From: Meridianimaribacter flavus
GTDB taxonomy: Bacteria > Bacteroidota > Bacteroidia > Flavobacteriales > Flavobacteriaceae
Direction of reading: 5' to 3'
DNA length: 64,000 bases
Assembly: GCF_004366715.1 (NCBI RefSeq)
Contig: NZ_SOQZ01000002.1
Location: 62,001 to 126,000 of the forward strand
Numbering within the stretch: the first letter of the stretch is position 1; every line of letters starts with the position of its first letter. Positions 25,568-35,728 of this stretch are shown piece after piece. A program made the translations under genes and the position numbers. A model generated the notes under the pieces. That model saw only the letters and a program-made list of their open reading frames with translations. It did not search any database and had not been told where the DNA came from.

Positions 25568-27315
25568 TTTGTTTCGGTAAGTTTTAGAGTATGATTTTTA
25601 ACGGTATCTATATTATTCAAATAGTCTTCAATAGGTTGTATTACTGTAATATCTGGCAATACTCCAGTTGTGTCAGGTAGTGTTTTAACAGCAACTCTAC
25701 TTGCTGTATTAGCGACATAGTATTGTAGTTTTGTGTTCTTCAATCGACATACTGTTTGTCCTGCTGTACAAAGCTGATTAGAGCCTAATTCTTCTCCTAC
25801 TATAGTTCCTAAGCTCAATTCTTTTGCTAAAGCCATAAAATGACCAGTTGTTGATTTTCCGTTTCCGTCAATCATAAAATACAAGTTACCTTTAAAGGTA
25901 TTGGAAACTGGTTGGTGAATTTCATGTTCTGAGGAATGCATAGAGTTTACAAAGTATTTAAATGGTGCTTTCGCTAAATGCTTCAATAAGTAAATACTAG
26001 ACTCCGCAGAACCACCTCCATTTAAACGTAAGTCAATAATTAGATTTTCAATGTTTCTGCTTTGAATCCTTTTAAAACTAGAATCTATAAAATCCTTAAA
26101 CTCTTGAAGGTTATTCCATGGGTAATAGTTAAACGAACTAATAGTCATAAGTGCAGTAGCTGTATCATCATAAAACTCTAAACACAGATTAGCTTCACAT
26201 GGTGTAATTGAATTATCTCTGTAAGGTGCCTTAAAATCTTTTGCTTTGTTTAGTATAATTGGATTCTCATTGCCTTTAATAGTAATCGTATACGCTCTAG
26301 GAAAACTAAGTGCATACGGAATAAGCTCAGTAGACCAACTATTAAAGAAATGCTTCTTGGTAGTCTCTGTATATCCTTGTGATTCAATATGCTTATAGAT
26401 GTCATTAACAAGTTTTGAAACCGTTATACCATTAATACTTAGTAGTTCGTCTTTTGGTTTTACCACATCAGAATTACTCATTGCATCTACCACATAGAGT
26501 TTATCGTTTACCCAACGTGTTTGCAATGGAAAAATAAGGCTAACATCCTTTAGCATTTCACTCTCTTGCCAAAATCCTCCCAATGTAGTATGTGAACAAT
26601 TGATACTTGCTATAATCTCACTACAATGCCATATAAACTGACCATAAGTAGTTTGTGGTGTTATCAGTGACTTTTTTTGATTGATAATAGCCCAAAAGTC
26701 TTCTTTAGAAATAAACTTAAGCGCATTAGGACTAATCTCTATTAATTTGTGTCCTAGTTGGTCTAAGTCTGCTTTGTAATCTTCAACAGAATACACCTTA
26801 ACAAACTTTTCTTGTGGCGTAATCGGTTTCTTGTTTGGAAACTTAATGCGTTCAATCTGGTCTTCAGCATTAAAATTATCAGGATTCATAGCTAAAGACT
26901 TCTCATAGTTTTTCAGAGACAGTTCCATGTTTCCTTTTTTCATATAAGCTTCTCCTAAACTATCATACGCATTGGACGAATTAGGGAACTGTGACGCTAT
27001 CAATTTAAAAATTTCTAAGGCTTCATCTGTTTGATTATTCCATAAAAACCCATAACCATACATGGTTAGTTCATCTTCATTATCAAAATTATACGCTGTT
27101 GGTTTTTCCTTCTTTAGCTTCAAGTAAAGTGCTACTTGTTCTTCAATTGGCAAATGACCATTAGCTTTTAATTCCGCAGAAATAGAACGCTTTTCAGTAT
27201 TATCATTAGTTGAAGCTTCAACTGTTACTAAAGGTGTTGCAGTCTTATTGGTATTACCACAACCTAGCAGAGTAGTGGCAACACCAAATAAAATAGGGAG
27301 AAATGATTTGAGCAT
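25564..27315 (-). CDS. S41-family peptidase lipoprotein with TPR region
   Basis: The 583-residue protein has a lipobox (ATTLLGCGNT), a TPR-like segment at about 85-155 (FPNSSNAYDSLGEAYMKKGN, LKNYEKSLAMNPDNF), and a C-terminal S41 fold: NLIIDLRLNGGGSAESS near 420 and FMIDGNGKSTTGHFMALAKEL near 475, where the Ser is the likely nucleophile, followed by GTIVGEELGSN. A PDZ-like stretch (DELLSINGITVSKLVNDIY) lies near 290. It is probably an envelope protease or a protease-like protein. Its operon partners are the 24992-25567 gene and probably the YceI gene 6 bp upstream. Confidence 0.82.
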   Translation of the reverse strand: MLKSFLPILFGVATTLLGCGNTNKTATPLVTVEASTNDNTEKRSISAELKANGHLPIEEQVALYLKLKKEKPTAYNFDNEDELTMYGYGFLWNNQTDEALEIFKLIASQFPNSSNAYDSLGEAYMKKGNMELSLKNYEKSLAMNPDNFNAEDQIERIKFPNKKPITPQEKFVKVYSVEDYKADLDQLGHKLIEISPNALKFISKEDFWAIINQKKSLITPQTTYGQFIWHCSEIIASINCSHTTLGGFWQESEMLKDVSLIFPLQTRWVNDKLYVVDAMSNSDVVKPKDELLSINGITVSKLVNDIYKHIESQGYTETTKKHFFNSWSTELIPYALSFPRAYTITIKGNENPIILNKAKDFKAPYRDNSITPCEANLCLEFYDDTATALMTISSFNYYPWNNLQEFKDFIDSSFKRIQSRNIENLIIDLRLNGGGSAESSIYLLKHLAKAPFKYFVNSMHSSEHEIHQPVSNTFKGNLYFMIDGNGKSTTGHFMALAKELSLGTIVGEELGSNQLCTAGQTVCRLKNTKLQYYVANTASRVAVKTLPDTTGVLPDITVIQPIEDYLNNIDTVKNHTLKLTETK

Positions 27316-27321
27316 ATTGAT

Positions 27322-27906
27322 TTAGTAAAATAGTTCAACTTCAAACTCAATAGCATCAGAAATAGCATAATCCTTAACATCTATTATGCTTTTAGCACCA
27401 TACATAATATTCCATTTTGTACGATCAATCTTAAACTTAGTAACCAGCTTTCTGTCGTTTCCCATCATGCTAAACTCGTTCTCCACTAAAGCTTCAAAAC
27501 GTATGGATTCTGTAATGCCTTTGATAGTGAGATCTCCATCCATATGTATTTTGCCATTGTCCATATACCTTGCCTTGGTAATTACTAGAGTAGAAGTAGG
27601 GTACACTTCAACATCAAAAAAATCGTCATTCTTTAGATGGTCAACTAAGTTCTGACTAAACTCTCCATCGGTATTGATAATGGTATTCATATCAACTGTA
27701 AAGCGTCCACCAGTAATATAGCCTTTATCACTTTCTAGATAACCTTCTTTAAATTTAACTGTTCCGTGGTGCCCTCCAAAACTAAACAACATAGAACTAT
27801 TCCAGTTTATGACACTCTGTTCAGTATCTATAGTAAAGTTGTTTTGTGCGTTAAGGGTTAAAATACTTAATGACACTAGTAATAATGCAATAACAATTCG
27901 TTTCAT
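27322..27906 (-). CDS. YceI family periplasmic lipid-binding-like protein
   Basis: The 194-residue protein has a signal peptide (ending LNAQ) and the YceI lipocalin-like domain: NFTIDTEQSVINWNSS, FTVDMNTIINTDG, DDFFDVEVYPTSTLVITKA, GDLTIKGITESIRFEALV. YceI proteins bind isoprenoid-type lipids in the periplasm. It is the first gene of the run that ends with the S41 and secreted-protein genes. Confidence 0.9.
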   Translation of the reverse strand: MKRIVIALLLVSLSILTLNAQNNFTIDTEQSVINWNSSMLFSFGGHHGTVKFKEGYLESDKGYITGGRFTVDMNTIINTDGEFSQNLVDHLKNDDFFDVEVYPTSTLVITKARYMDNGKIHMDGDLTIKGITESIRFEALVENEFSMMGNDRKLVTKFKIDRTKWNIMYGAKSIIDVKDYAISDAIEFEVELFY

Positions 27907-28168
27907 GATGATATGATTTAAAATTCATCAGTAAAACTAGCAGGAGCAGTGTTTTTAAATGTCAAAAAAGTGTAAAAGAAGTGCAAATAGTTTCAAAAAT
28001 TAGATGGAGAGGGCAATTATCAATAATTCGGCAATGCATTATAGCGGTAATTTTTTCCTTTAATGGTTTTTGGTGTCCTTTTATCGTAAAATTATTACGT
28101 TCATAAGATTTTTATGTTTAAAGCGTGTTAGTGCGTTAATTTTGAAAGGATTAAAAGTATGATGTCCC

Positions 28169-28810
28169 ATGAAAAATGTATTTACACTTTTGTTTTTAAC
28201 GTTATTTGCAAGTACTGCTTTTGCACAAAACACAATGTTAACCGCAAGTATTGCAGATGAAATTCCAACCAACTATAAAAAGCGTAGTCCTGTTTACGAT
28301 TACACCGAAGTTAACTTAAACAATGTTGACACAATTCCAGGGTTTGACGCTACAACCAACAAACTTAAACTTACAGGAACCATTTATTTAAGTGATGGTG
28401 TTACACCTGCAAAAGATGTTGTGTTGTATATTGAACATGCTGATGAAGCAGGAGAGTATGACATTAAAAAAGAACATGGTAAAAAGTATATTGAACATAG
28501 AGGTTGGGTAAAAACTGATGCAAACGGAACATATACTTTATACACTTTTATGCCTGGAGAAGCCATTATTCCTATAACACAACCTGAAAGACGAAGCCCA
28601 AAGCAAATCTTTCCTATTGTTAAAGTTCCAGGAGAAAAAGCCTATAACTTATCTGCGTTCATGTTTGACAATGACCCATTAATCACAAAAACCTGTCGTA
28701 AACGCTTAAAACGCAAAGGTATTGATTGCTTATTGACTACCACTCAAGAAGGCGATATGCTAGTTGCTACAAAAGATATTATATTAAAAGCAGATGCTGC
28801 TGCTTATTAG
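28169..28810 (+). CDS. Intradiol dioxygenase-like secreted protein lacking iron ligands
   Basis: The 213-residue protein has a signal peptide (LFASTAFAQ) and the beta-sandwich core of intradiol ring-cleavage dioxygenases: LTGTIYLSDGVTPAKDVVLYIEHADEAGEY in pieces, HRGWVKTDANGTYTLYTFMPG. In active enzymes a P-x-H-x-H segment supplies two His iron ligands; here the corresponding place reads RRSPKQIFPIV, with no His. The protein is therefore probably not an iron dioxygenase and may only bind ligands. It has its own upstream region of about 260 bp, shared divergently with yceI. Confidence 0.75.
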   Translation: MKNVFTLLFLTLFASTAFAQNTMLTASIADEIPTNYKKRSPVYDYTEVNLNNVDTIPGFDATTNKLKLTGTIYLSDGVTPAKDVVLYIEHADEAGEYDIKKEHGKKYIEHRGWVKTDANGTYTLYTFMPGEAIIPITQPERRSPKQIFPIVKVPGEKAYNLSAFMFDNDPLITKTCRKRLKRKGIDCLLTTTQEGDMLVATKDIILKADAAAY

Positions 28811-28908
28811 CAAATTGTTCTTTTTCAAAACTTAGTATTCTTATAGTAAAGACAAGTTGTTTGATTGATATTTTGTATTTTTAGTATTCACTAATAATCC
28901 ATTGTATT

Positions 28909-29964
28909 ATGAACACAACAGTAGTTAAGGCTTATGGTTCAGAATCTCCTGAAGCCGATTTAAAACCTTTAAAAATAGATAGAAGAGAAATAACACCAAC
29001 AGATGTTGAAATCGACATTTTGTATTGTGGTGTTTGTCATTCTGACCTACACTTTGCTAAAAATGATTGGGGAATGACACAGTACCCAGTAGTACCAGGT
29101 CATGAAATAGTTGGAAAAGTAACCAAAGTAGGAGACAAGGTTAGCAATTATAAAGTAGGTGATTTGGTAGCTGTAGGTTGTTTGGTAGATTCTTGCAGAA
29201 CCTGTAATAATTGCAAAAACGACTTAGAACAATACTGTCCTGAATGGGTTGGTACCTATGGTGGTTTTGATAAACACTTACAAACCAATACGCATGGAGG
29301 CTATTCAGAAACTATAGTTGTTGATAAAGACTTTGTACTCAAAGTCCCAGAGAATTTAGATTTAGCAGGCATTGCTCCTGTATTGTGTGCAGGTATTACC
29401 ACATGGTCACCTTTAAGACATTGGAATGTTGGTAAAGACAGTAAAGTAGCTGTTGTAGGGCTTGGTGGTTTAGGCCATATGGCTATTAAACTAGCACATG
29501 CTTTAGGTGCACATGTTACATTATTTTCAAGGTCTACTAATAAAATAGAAGACGCTAAAAGCCTAGGAGCAGACCAAGTTGTGATTTCAACAGATGATGC
29601 GCAAATGCAAAGTGTTGCAGGCGCGTTTGATATTATTATTGACACTGTTCCTTATGTGCATGATTTAAACCCATACATAGGCACACTAAACACCAATGGT
29701 ACGTTAGTTGTTGTTGGTTATTTAGGACCATTAGACCCAATGTTGGTAACCGTTCCAATGATTATGGGACGTAAATCGGTTGCAGGTTCTTTAATTGGTG
29801 GAATTACCGAAACCCAAGAGCTACTGGACTTTTGTGGTAAGCACAATATTACTTCAGATGTTGAGGTGATTAACATCCAAGAGATAAATACTGCCTACGA
29901 ACGTATGCTAAAAAGCGATGTGAAATATCGTTTTGTGATTGATATGAAGTCAATTAAAAATTAA
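28909..29964 (+). CDS. Zinc-dependent NAD(P) alcohol dehydrogenase (CAD/YahK type)
   Basis: The 351-residue protein has the catalytic zinc site (YCGVCHSDLH with Cys and PGHEIVG), the structural zinc cluster (GCLVDSCRTCNNCKNDLEQYC) and the Rossmann motif VAVVGLGGLGHMAIKLAHALG near 185. Together they place it in the cinnamyl-alcohol-dehydrogenase branch, which reduces broad aldehydes, mostly with NADPH. A terminator follows it. Confidence 0.92.
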   Translation: MNTTVVKAYGSESPEADLKPLKIDRREITPTDVEIDILYCGVCHSDLHFAKNDWGMTQYPVVPGHEIVGKVTKVGDKVSNYKVGDLVAVGCLVDSCRTCNNCKNDLEQYCPEWVGTYGGFDKHLQTNTHGGYSETIVVDKDFVLKVPENLDLAGIAPVLCAGITTWSPLRHWNVGKDSKVAVVGLGGLGHMAIKLAHALGAHVTLFSRSTNKIEDAKSLGADQVVISTDDAQMQSVAGAFDIIIDTVPYVHDLNPYIGTLNTNGTLVVVGYLGPLDPMLVTVPMIMGRKSVAGSLIGGITETQELLDFCGKHNITSDVEVINIQEINTAYERMLKSDVKYRFVIDMKSIKN

Positions 29965-29968
29965 TTTC

Positions 29969-30004
29969 AAAAAAAGCTCTTGACTAAAATTAAGAGCTTT
30001 TTTT
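29969..30004 (+). terminator. Rho-independent terminator after alcohol dehydrogenase
   Basis: Arms AAAAAAAGCTCTT (29969-29981) and AAGAGCTTTTTTT (29992-30004) pair perfectly over 13 bp with a 10-nt loop and end in a T-run. Confidence 0.9.
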
Positions 30005-30135
30005 CATGATTGCTCATAAATCTTCATCTATAAAATACCCCAAAACGTATAGTCAATTCTCTTAACTGTCTATTACACTTTATTAAGATAGCTGTTTGTT
30101 TCACTTTTGATGTGTAAATTAAAAATACACGTTAA

Positions 30136-31464
30136 ATGAAACGACTTCAAATACTATTAATGCTCTTTTTAGTTCACATAGGGTTTTCGCAAACTAATGA
30201 CCTAGCAACTAAAAAAATATGGACACTACAAGACTGTATTAATTATGCTGTAGAGAACAATATTTCAATTAAAGATGCTACTTTAAACAAATCTCAAGCA
30301 GATGTTAATTATCTTGAAGCTAAATCTTCAAGATTACCAAACCTAACAGGTTCAGCATCTCAAAGTTTCACAAACGGTAACTCTATAGACCCAATCACTA
30401 GTGATTATGTAAGTGATCAAATTCACAGCACAAATGTTAGTTTAAACAGTAGCATAACCTTATTTCAAGGTAATCAAATTAATAATCAAATAAGTCAAAA
30501 TGCTTTATTGATAAGCCAAAGTCATTTTTTAGAAGAAGAAGCCAAAAATAACATCATACTAAGTGTTTTAGAAAACTATCTTCAAATTTTACACGCTAAA
30601 GAGGGAATAACCATTGCGGAAAATAATTTAAAGTCTACTGAGCAAGAAGTGAAACGAGCTAAAGCTAGATTAGATGCAGGAACTATAGCACTAAGCGATT
30701 ATACAGAAGTTCAAAGTCAAGCCTCAACCAATAAGTATGCATTAATAAATGCTAAAAACACATATCAACAATACGTTATTGCTTTAAAACAATTACTTGA
30801 GCTAAACCCTACTCAAGATATTGAAATTGAACCACTAGACAATGACATGGAATACTCTTCCATATTGTTAGACAAACATGTTATATACAATAAAGCTCTA
30901 GGTATTTTGCCAGAAGTAAATGCTAGTAATATTGCTATTGAAGCTAGCGAAAAAGATTTAGACATTGCAAAAGGTGGTTATCTTCCAACACTGTCTTTAA
31001 CTTCTAGTCTTGGTACAGGATATACTAGTATAGATAGCAACACCTTTTCAGACCAATTTAATGTGAATTTTAATCAACGAATTGGTTTATCGTTAAGCAT
31101 TCCTATTTTCAATAGAAACAAAACCAAAGCTGCAGTAAAAACGGCTAAAATCAATATTGAAAAAGCAGAAATAGCAAAGCAAAGTACAGAAAAGGAAATT
31201 TACCTTAAAGTAGAAACTGCCTATCAAAATGCTCTATCTGCTCAAGAACAATTAGTAGCAGCAGAATCTTCTATGGAAGCTGCTAAACAATCTTATGAAT
31301 TGGCACAAAAAAAATACGAATTAGGCGGATTAAGCACTACAGATTTGGTCATAAGTCAAAACACATATACTAGTGCGCAACAAGACTATTTACAAGCAAA
31401 ATATTTAAACATACTTTATCATCAATTACTAGAATTTTATCAAGGAAACGCTATCACACTTTAA
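30136..31464 (+). CDS. TolC-family outer-membrane efflux channel
   Basis: The 442-residue protein has a signal peptide (LFLVHIGFSQ) and two OEP repeats rich in coiled coil: LQDCINYAVENNISIKDATLNKSQADVNYLEAKSS in pieces at the start and IEKAEIAKQSTEKEI, YELAQKKYELGGLSTTDL near the end. It should form the outer-membrane channel for the pump encoded next. It is the first of six close genes; the next ATG is 11 bp on. Confidence 0.92.
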   Translation: MKRLQILLMLFLVHIGFSQTNDLATKKIWTLQDCINYAVENNISIKDATLNKSQADVNYLEAKSSRLPNLTGSASQSFTNGNSIDPITSDYVSDQIHSTNVSLNSSITLFQGNQINNQISQNALLISQSHFLEEEAKNNIILSVLENYLQILHAKEGITIAENNLKSTEQEVKRAKARLDAGTIALSDYTEVQSQASTNKYALINAKNTYQQYVIALKQLLELNPTQDIEIEPLDNDMEYSSILLDKHVIYNKALGILPEVNASNIAIEASEKDLDIAKGGYLPTLSLTSSLGTGYTSIDSNTFSDQFNVNFNQRIGLSLSIPIFNRNKTKAAVKTAKINIEKAEIAKQSTEKEIYLKVETAYQNALSAQEQLVAAESSMEAAKQSYELAQKKYELGGLSTTDLVISQNTYTSAQQDYLQAKYLNILYHQLLEFYQGNAITL

Positions 31465-31475
31465 TTATAAAAGAA

Positions 31476-32711
31476 ATGAAAAGAAATAAAAAAACACTCA
31501 TAGCAGGTATCTCAGTAGCCATAATTGCACTGGTACTTTATAACATTTTTAAACCAAGCGAAACTGTTTTGGTAGAAGCTAAAACTATCGAAGCTACTAC
31601 TGGCAATGTAACCACATTAGTAACTGCAACAGGTACTATTGAGCCAATAACACAAGTCGATGTTGGTACACAAGTTTCTGGTGTGGTAGAAAAAATATAT
31701 GTAGACTATAACAGTGAGGTTAAAGAAGGTCAATTAATTGCAGAGCTAGACAAAACTAATCTTAAAGCAAAAGTTATACAAGCTCAAGCTAATTATGACA
31801 ACGCTTTGAGTCAAAAAAATTATACCGAGTCTATATTCAACAGACAGAAAACACTCTATGACAATAAAGTAATCAGTAAAGCAGATTATGACGACGCGCT
31901 GTATAGCTTTCAAACAGCAAAAGGTACTGTAACACAACGATATTCTGAGCTTCAAACAGCAAAAACAGATTTAGGCTATGCTAATATCTATTCACCTATT
32001 GATGGTGTGGTGTTATCTAGAGATATAGACGAAGGGCAAACCGTTGCAGCAAGTTATAGTACACCAACACTGTTTACCATTGCACAAGATTTAAAGGAAA
32101 TGCAAGTAGAAGCTGATGTGGATGAAGCCGATATAGGCAATGTAAAAGAAGGACAGCGCGTAACCTTTACAGTAGATGCATACATTGGTGAAACCTTTGA
32201 AGGCGAAGTAACACAAGTTCGTCTTAATCCTACCACAACATCCAATGTGGTAACATATACTGTAGTAATAAAAGCTCACAATTCAGATTTAAAATTAAAA
32301 CCAGGATTAACAGCTACTATTTCTATATATACTTTAGAGTTAAAAGAGGTGTTAACAACTGAAGCTAAAGCAGTAAACTTCAAACCTGATCCAGCAATAA
32401 TGGCTCAATATTTAGAGCAAAATAACTTAACAATGCCAGAGCGTTCTCAAAATGGTGGTCCAAGAAACAACAAAGAACAACCAAATGAAGAAACCACAAT
32501 GCTTTGGGTATTAAATAGTGATAAATCCATAACACCAAAACCTGTAAAATTAGGCGCAAGTGATGGTGTTAATGTGCAGATATTAGAAGGTGTTTCTATA
32601 GGTGAACAATTAGTATATAGCTTAAAAGGCGGAAACGCAGCAACATCAGGAGCACCACAAGGTTCTAATGAGAGTCCGTTTATGCCAAAACCACCTGGAG
32701 CAAAAAAATAA
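31476..32711 (+). CDS. MacA-like periplasmic adaptor (membrane fusion protein)
   Basis: The 411-residue protein has an N-terminal membrane anchor (residues 7-25), a lipoyl/barrel-sandwich region (VDVGTQVSGVVEKIYVDYNSEVKEGQ in pieces, residues 60-95), a coiled-coil hairpin (95-165), and a beta-barrel segment with IYSPIDGVVLSRDIDEGQTV and EADVDEADIGNVKEGQRV. It joins the MacB-type permease to the TolC channel. A proline/glycine-rich tail (FMPKPPGAKK) ends it. Six bp separate it from the ATPase gene. Confidence 0.92.
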   Translation: MKRNKKTLIAGISVAIIALVLYNIFKPSETVLVEAKTIEATTGNVTTLVTATGTIEPITQVDVGTQVSGVVEKIYVDYNSEVKEGQLIAELDKTNLKAKVIQAQANYDNALSQKNYTESIFNRQKTLYDNKVISKADYDDALYSFQTAKGTVTQRYSELQTAKTDLGYANIYSPIDGVVLSRDIDEGQTVAASYSTPTLFTIAQDLKEMQVEADVDEADIGNVKEGQRVTFTVDAYIGETFEGEVTQVRLNPTTTSNVVTYTVVIKAHNSDLKLKPGLTATISIYTLELKEVLTTEAKAVNFKPDPAIMAQYLEQNNLTMPERSQNGGPRNNKEQPNEETTMLWVLNSDKSITPKPVKLGASDGVNVQILEGVSIGEQLVYSLKGGNAATSGAPQGSNESPFMPKPPGAKK

Positions 32712-32717
32712 AACATC

Positions 32718-33467
32718 ATGGCTAAAGAAACGATTAAAATAGAAAACTTGAAGCGCCAATTTACCATGGGTTCTGAAACGGTTCACGCGTTAAAGGGCAT
32801 TTCATTTACCATTGAGGAAGGCGAATTTGTAACCATAATGGGTTCTAGTGGCTCTGGTAAAAGTACCATGTTAAATATTCTAGGTTGTCTAGACCAACCT
32901 ACCTCTGGTAATTATGAAATTGATGGTGTAAAGGTGAAAAATTTGTCTAAAAATGAATTGGCAACTATTAGAAACGAAAAGATTGGATTCATTTTTCAAT
33001 CCTATAATTTACTAGCAAGAACAAGTGCTATAGAAAATGTAGAATTACCCTTATTATATAATAGCAAAGTAACTTCTGAAGAGCGAAGGAAACGAGCAAT
33101 TAACGCCTTAGAGATGGTTGGTTTGGGCGACAGATTGTTTCATACTCCTTCGCAACTTTCAGGAGGACAACAACAGCGTGTTGCTATTGCAAGATCTTTG
33201 GTTAACAATCCTGTCATGATTTTGGCAGATGAAGCCACAGGAAACTTAGACACCAGAACATCGTACGAAATTATGACCTTGTTTCAAGAGCTCAATAAAA
33301 AAGGGATTACCATCACCTTTGTAACACACGAGCCTGATATTGCTACTTTTAGTGGTAGGACCATTGTTTTAAAAGATGGCGAAATAATGCAAGATTATAA
33401 AAATCATAAGGTACAATCTGCTGCAGATCAACTCGCAAAATTACCTTTAGAAAATCATTTGTCATGA
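32718..33467 (+). CDS. MacB/LolD-type ABC ATPase
   Basis: The 249-residue protein has a complete set of motifs: Walker [10 protein letters not shown] (42-50), Q-loop [13 protein letters not shown], signature [16 protein letters not shown], Walker [13 protein letters not shown] and the switch His in VTHEPDIA. It powers the permease that follows, with which it overlaps by 4 bp (ATGA). Confidence 0.95.
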   Translation: MAKETIKIENLKRQFTMGSETVHALKGISFTIEEGEFVTIMGSSGSGKSTMLNILGCLDQPTSGNYEIDGVKVKNLSKNELATIRNEKIGFIFQSYNLLARTSAIENVELPLLYNSKVTSEERRKRAINALEMVGLGDRLFHTPSQLSGGQQQRVAIARSLVNNPVMILADEATGNLDTRTSYEIMTLFQELNKKGITITFVTHEPDIATFSGRTIVLKDGEIMQDYKNHKVQSAADQLAKLPLENHLS

Positions 33468-34684
33468 GACTATTAAACTTAATAAAAATAGCCTATAAAG
33501 CTATTATTCTAAATAAAATGAGAACCTTACTTACAATGCTGGGTATTATCATTGGTGTAGCCTCGGTAATTGCTATGTTGGCAATTGGTGAAGGTTCTAA
33601 AGAGAGTATTCGCTCTACAATCTCTAGTATGGGCTCTAATATGATTACCATAAGACCTGGTGCAGATGATAGAGGTCCTGCAAGAGGGAGTGGAGGTAAT
33701 GTGCAAACCCTTACTTTAGAGGATTACAACGTAATTAAAGAAAAGGTTGACTTGCTATCAAACAGTACACCAGTTGTAAATAGCAATGGTCAAGTAATAA
33801 ATGGATCAAACAACTGGCCTAGTTCTATTTACGGTGTATATCCAGAATATCTGGATATTAAAGTTGTAGGATTACAGAGTGGAAGTATGTTTACCGATGC
33901 TGAAGTAAACACAGCATCGAAAGTAGCACTTATTGGGCAAACTGTTGTAGATAATGTATTTCCTAATGGTGAAGAACCTGTCGGACAAATGATTCGTTTT
34001 AACAACATTCCGTTTAAAGTGATTGGCGTTTTGGAAGAAAAAGGTGAAAACACCTTTGGACAAGATCAAGACGATATTGTAATAGCACCATTTACAACCG
34101 TTCAAAAACGTATTCTGGCTATCGATTATTTAAATCAAATTATGGCATCTGCAGTTAGTGAAGATGATGCACCAGAAGCTGTAGAAATCATTACCGAAAT
34201 TTTAAGAGAACAGCACAAATTACAAGACTTTGAAGATGATGACTTTACAGTACGTTCTATGGAAGAATTAATTTCAACCTTTAGTTCTACCAGTGAAATG
34301 CTAACCGTGTTGCTAGTTGCAGTTGCCGGAATTTCACTATTAATTGGTGGTATTGGTATTATGAATATAATGTATGTCTCTGTAAAAGAACGTACTAAAG
34401 AAATTGGTTTGCGTATGGCTGTTGGCGGAAAAGGTTCAGACATCTTAATGCAGTTTCTTATCGAAGCCATTTTAATAAGTATCACAGGTGGTGTTTTAGG
34501 CGTAGCTTTAGGTTTAGGTGCCACAGTTTTCATTGAAAATTTCTTAAATTGGCCTACAAGCGTGGCTATGTATTCTATTATTATTTCTTTTGCTGTATGT
34601 GCTATTACCGGAATATTTTTCGGATGGTATCCTGCTAGAAAAGCTTCTGCTTTAGATCCTATAACAGCTTTACGCTACGAATAA
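33464..34684 (+). CDS. MacB-type ABC permease (FtsX domain)
   Basis: The 406-residue protein has one N-terminal helix (about 20-42), a periplasmic MacB_PCD domain (about 43-275), and three C-terminal helices of the FtsX domain with ISLLIGGIGIMNIMYVSVKERTKEIGLR in pieces. This is the mechanotransmission layout of MacB-class transporters, which export peptides, macrolides or lipoproteins. The real substrate is unknown. The ATPase is encoded by a separate gene rather than fused. Confidence 0.93.
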   Translation: MRLLNLIKIAYKAIILNKMRTLLTMLGIIIGVASVIAMLAIGEGSKESIRSTISSMGSNMITIRPGADDRGPARGSGGNVQTLTLEDYNVIKEKVDLLSNSTPVVNSNGQVINGSNNWPSSIYGVYPEYLDIKVVGLQSGSMFTDAEVNTASKVALIGQTVVDNVFPNGEEPVGQMIRFNNIPFKVIGVLEEKGENTFGQDQDDIVIAPFTTVQKRILAIDYLNQIMASAVSEDDAPEAVEIITEILREQHKLQDFEDDDFTVRSMEELISTFSSTSEMLTVLLVAVAGISLLIGGIGIMNIMYVSVKERTKEIGLRMAVGGKGSDILMQFLIEAILISITGGVLGVALGLGATVFIENFLNWPTSVAMYSIIISFAVCAITGIFFGWYPARKASALDPITALRYE

Positions 34685-34693
34685 AATAGTCTT

Positions 34694-35725
34694 ATGTCTA
34701 AAAACAATAAAATAACTCTATTTGCTCATGTACTAGTTTGGCTGGTATTATTTAGCATGCCTTATATTCTTTCATATGGGCAAGAGCAAGATATTAATAG
34801 AATAATTGCGCATTTTTGGATTCCGATATTCTTTTATGCTATCATTTTCTACATTAATTTTTTTATTTTAATTGATAAGTATTTGTTCAAAAAGGAAACT
34901 CTTCTTTTTATACTTATTAATGTCTTAATAATTGCTGTTTGTATTACGGCTAAAGAACAGATAGAAAGCACTATTTTTTCAGATTTAGGTCGTCCAAAAA
35001 ACAATGATGGTAAAGGTCCACCATTAAAAATGATGATTTATGTGCAAATGTTTTCTTATTTAGCACCTTTACTATTCTCAATAGCGGTAAAAACGACCAA
35101 GCGTTGGGTAAAAACCGAAGCTGAGCGTAAGGAAGCTGCTAATTTTAAATTACAATCCGAGTTACAACATTTACACTATCAGTTACAACCACATTTCTTT
35201 TTTAATTCATTAAACAACATCTATGCGTTGGTAGATATTTCGCCAGAGCAGGCTAAAACTTCTATTCATAGTTTAAGTAAGCTAATGAGATATATGTTGT
35301 ACGAAACTAAAGAGGAAAAAGTGGCACTAAACAAGGAAATAGAATTTATGACCAAGTATATAGAGTTAATGAAGCTACGTGTTTCGGAAAAAACTCTTAT
35401 AAATTTTAGTTTTCCAAAAGATGGAAGTCATATTAAAATAGCTCCTTTACTGTTTATTTCATTAATAGAAAATGCTTTTAAGCATGGCGTATCTGCCAAT
35501 CAAGACAGTAAAATTGAAATTTTAATGACTTTAGAAGGTGATAAGGTTATATTCAAAACGAAAAACAACAATTTCCCCAAAAACACTCAAGACAAAAGTG
35601 GTTCGGGCATTGGATTACAAAATCTAGAAAAACGTTTACAACTTTTATACGCAGGTAAACATAAATTTAACACTAGGGTAGAAAACAACCTTTTTATCGT
35701 AAATTTAGAATTAGAAACCATTTAA
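34694..35725 (+). CDS. LytS/YehU-type sensor histidine kinase
   Basis: The 343-residue protein has four membrane helices (about 10-135) without an obvious extracellular sensor, then the His_kinase domain with LQPHFFFNSLNNIYALV (phospho-acceptor His near 162) and an HATPase with SLIENAFKHGVS and GSGIGLQNLEKRL. It should phosphorylate the LytTR regulator 3 bp downstream. Being the fifth gene of the pump operon, it probably senses envelope stress or pump substrate. Confidence 0.93.
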   Translation: MSKNNKITLFAHVLVWLVLFSMPYILSYGQEQDINRIIAHFWIPIFFYAIIFYINFFILIDKYLFKKETLLFILINVLIIAVCITAKEQIESTIFSDLGRPKNNDGKGPPLKMMIYVQMFSYLAPLLFSIAVKTTKRWVKTEAERKEAANFKLQSELQHLHYQLQPHFFFNSLNNIYALVDISPEQAKTSIHSLSKLMRYMLYETKEEKVALNKEIEFMTKYIELMKLRVSEKTLINFSFPKDGSHIKIAPLLFISLIENAFKHGVSANQDSKIEILMTLEGDKVIFKTKNNNFPKNTQDKSGSGIGLQNLEKRLQLLYAGKHKFNTRVENNLFIVNLELETI

Positions 35726-35728
35726 AAT

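Noticed and set aside
28081-28272. 63-residue minus-strand ORF
   Set aside because: It is antisense to the signal peptide of the intradiol-like gene and has no own features.
30050-30110. Possible LytTR operator before the MacAB operon (ACGTATAG and ACTGTCTA 20 bp apart)
   Set aside because: The two halves agree too little, and the clear ACGYTCCTGTAC pattern of the other system is absent.
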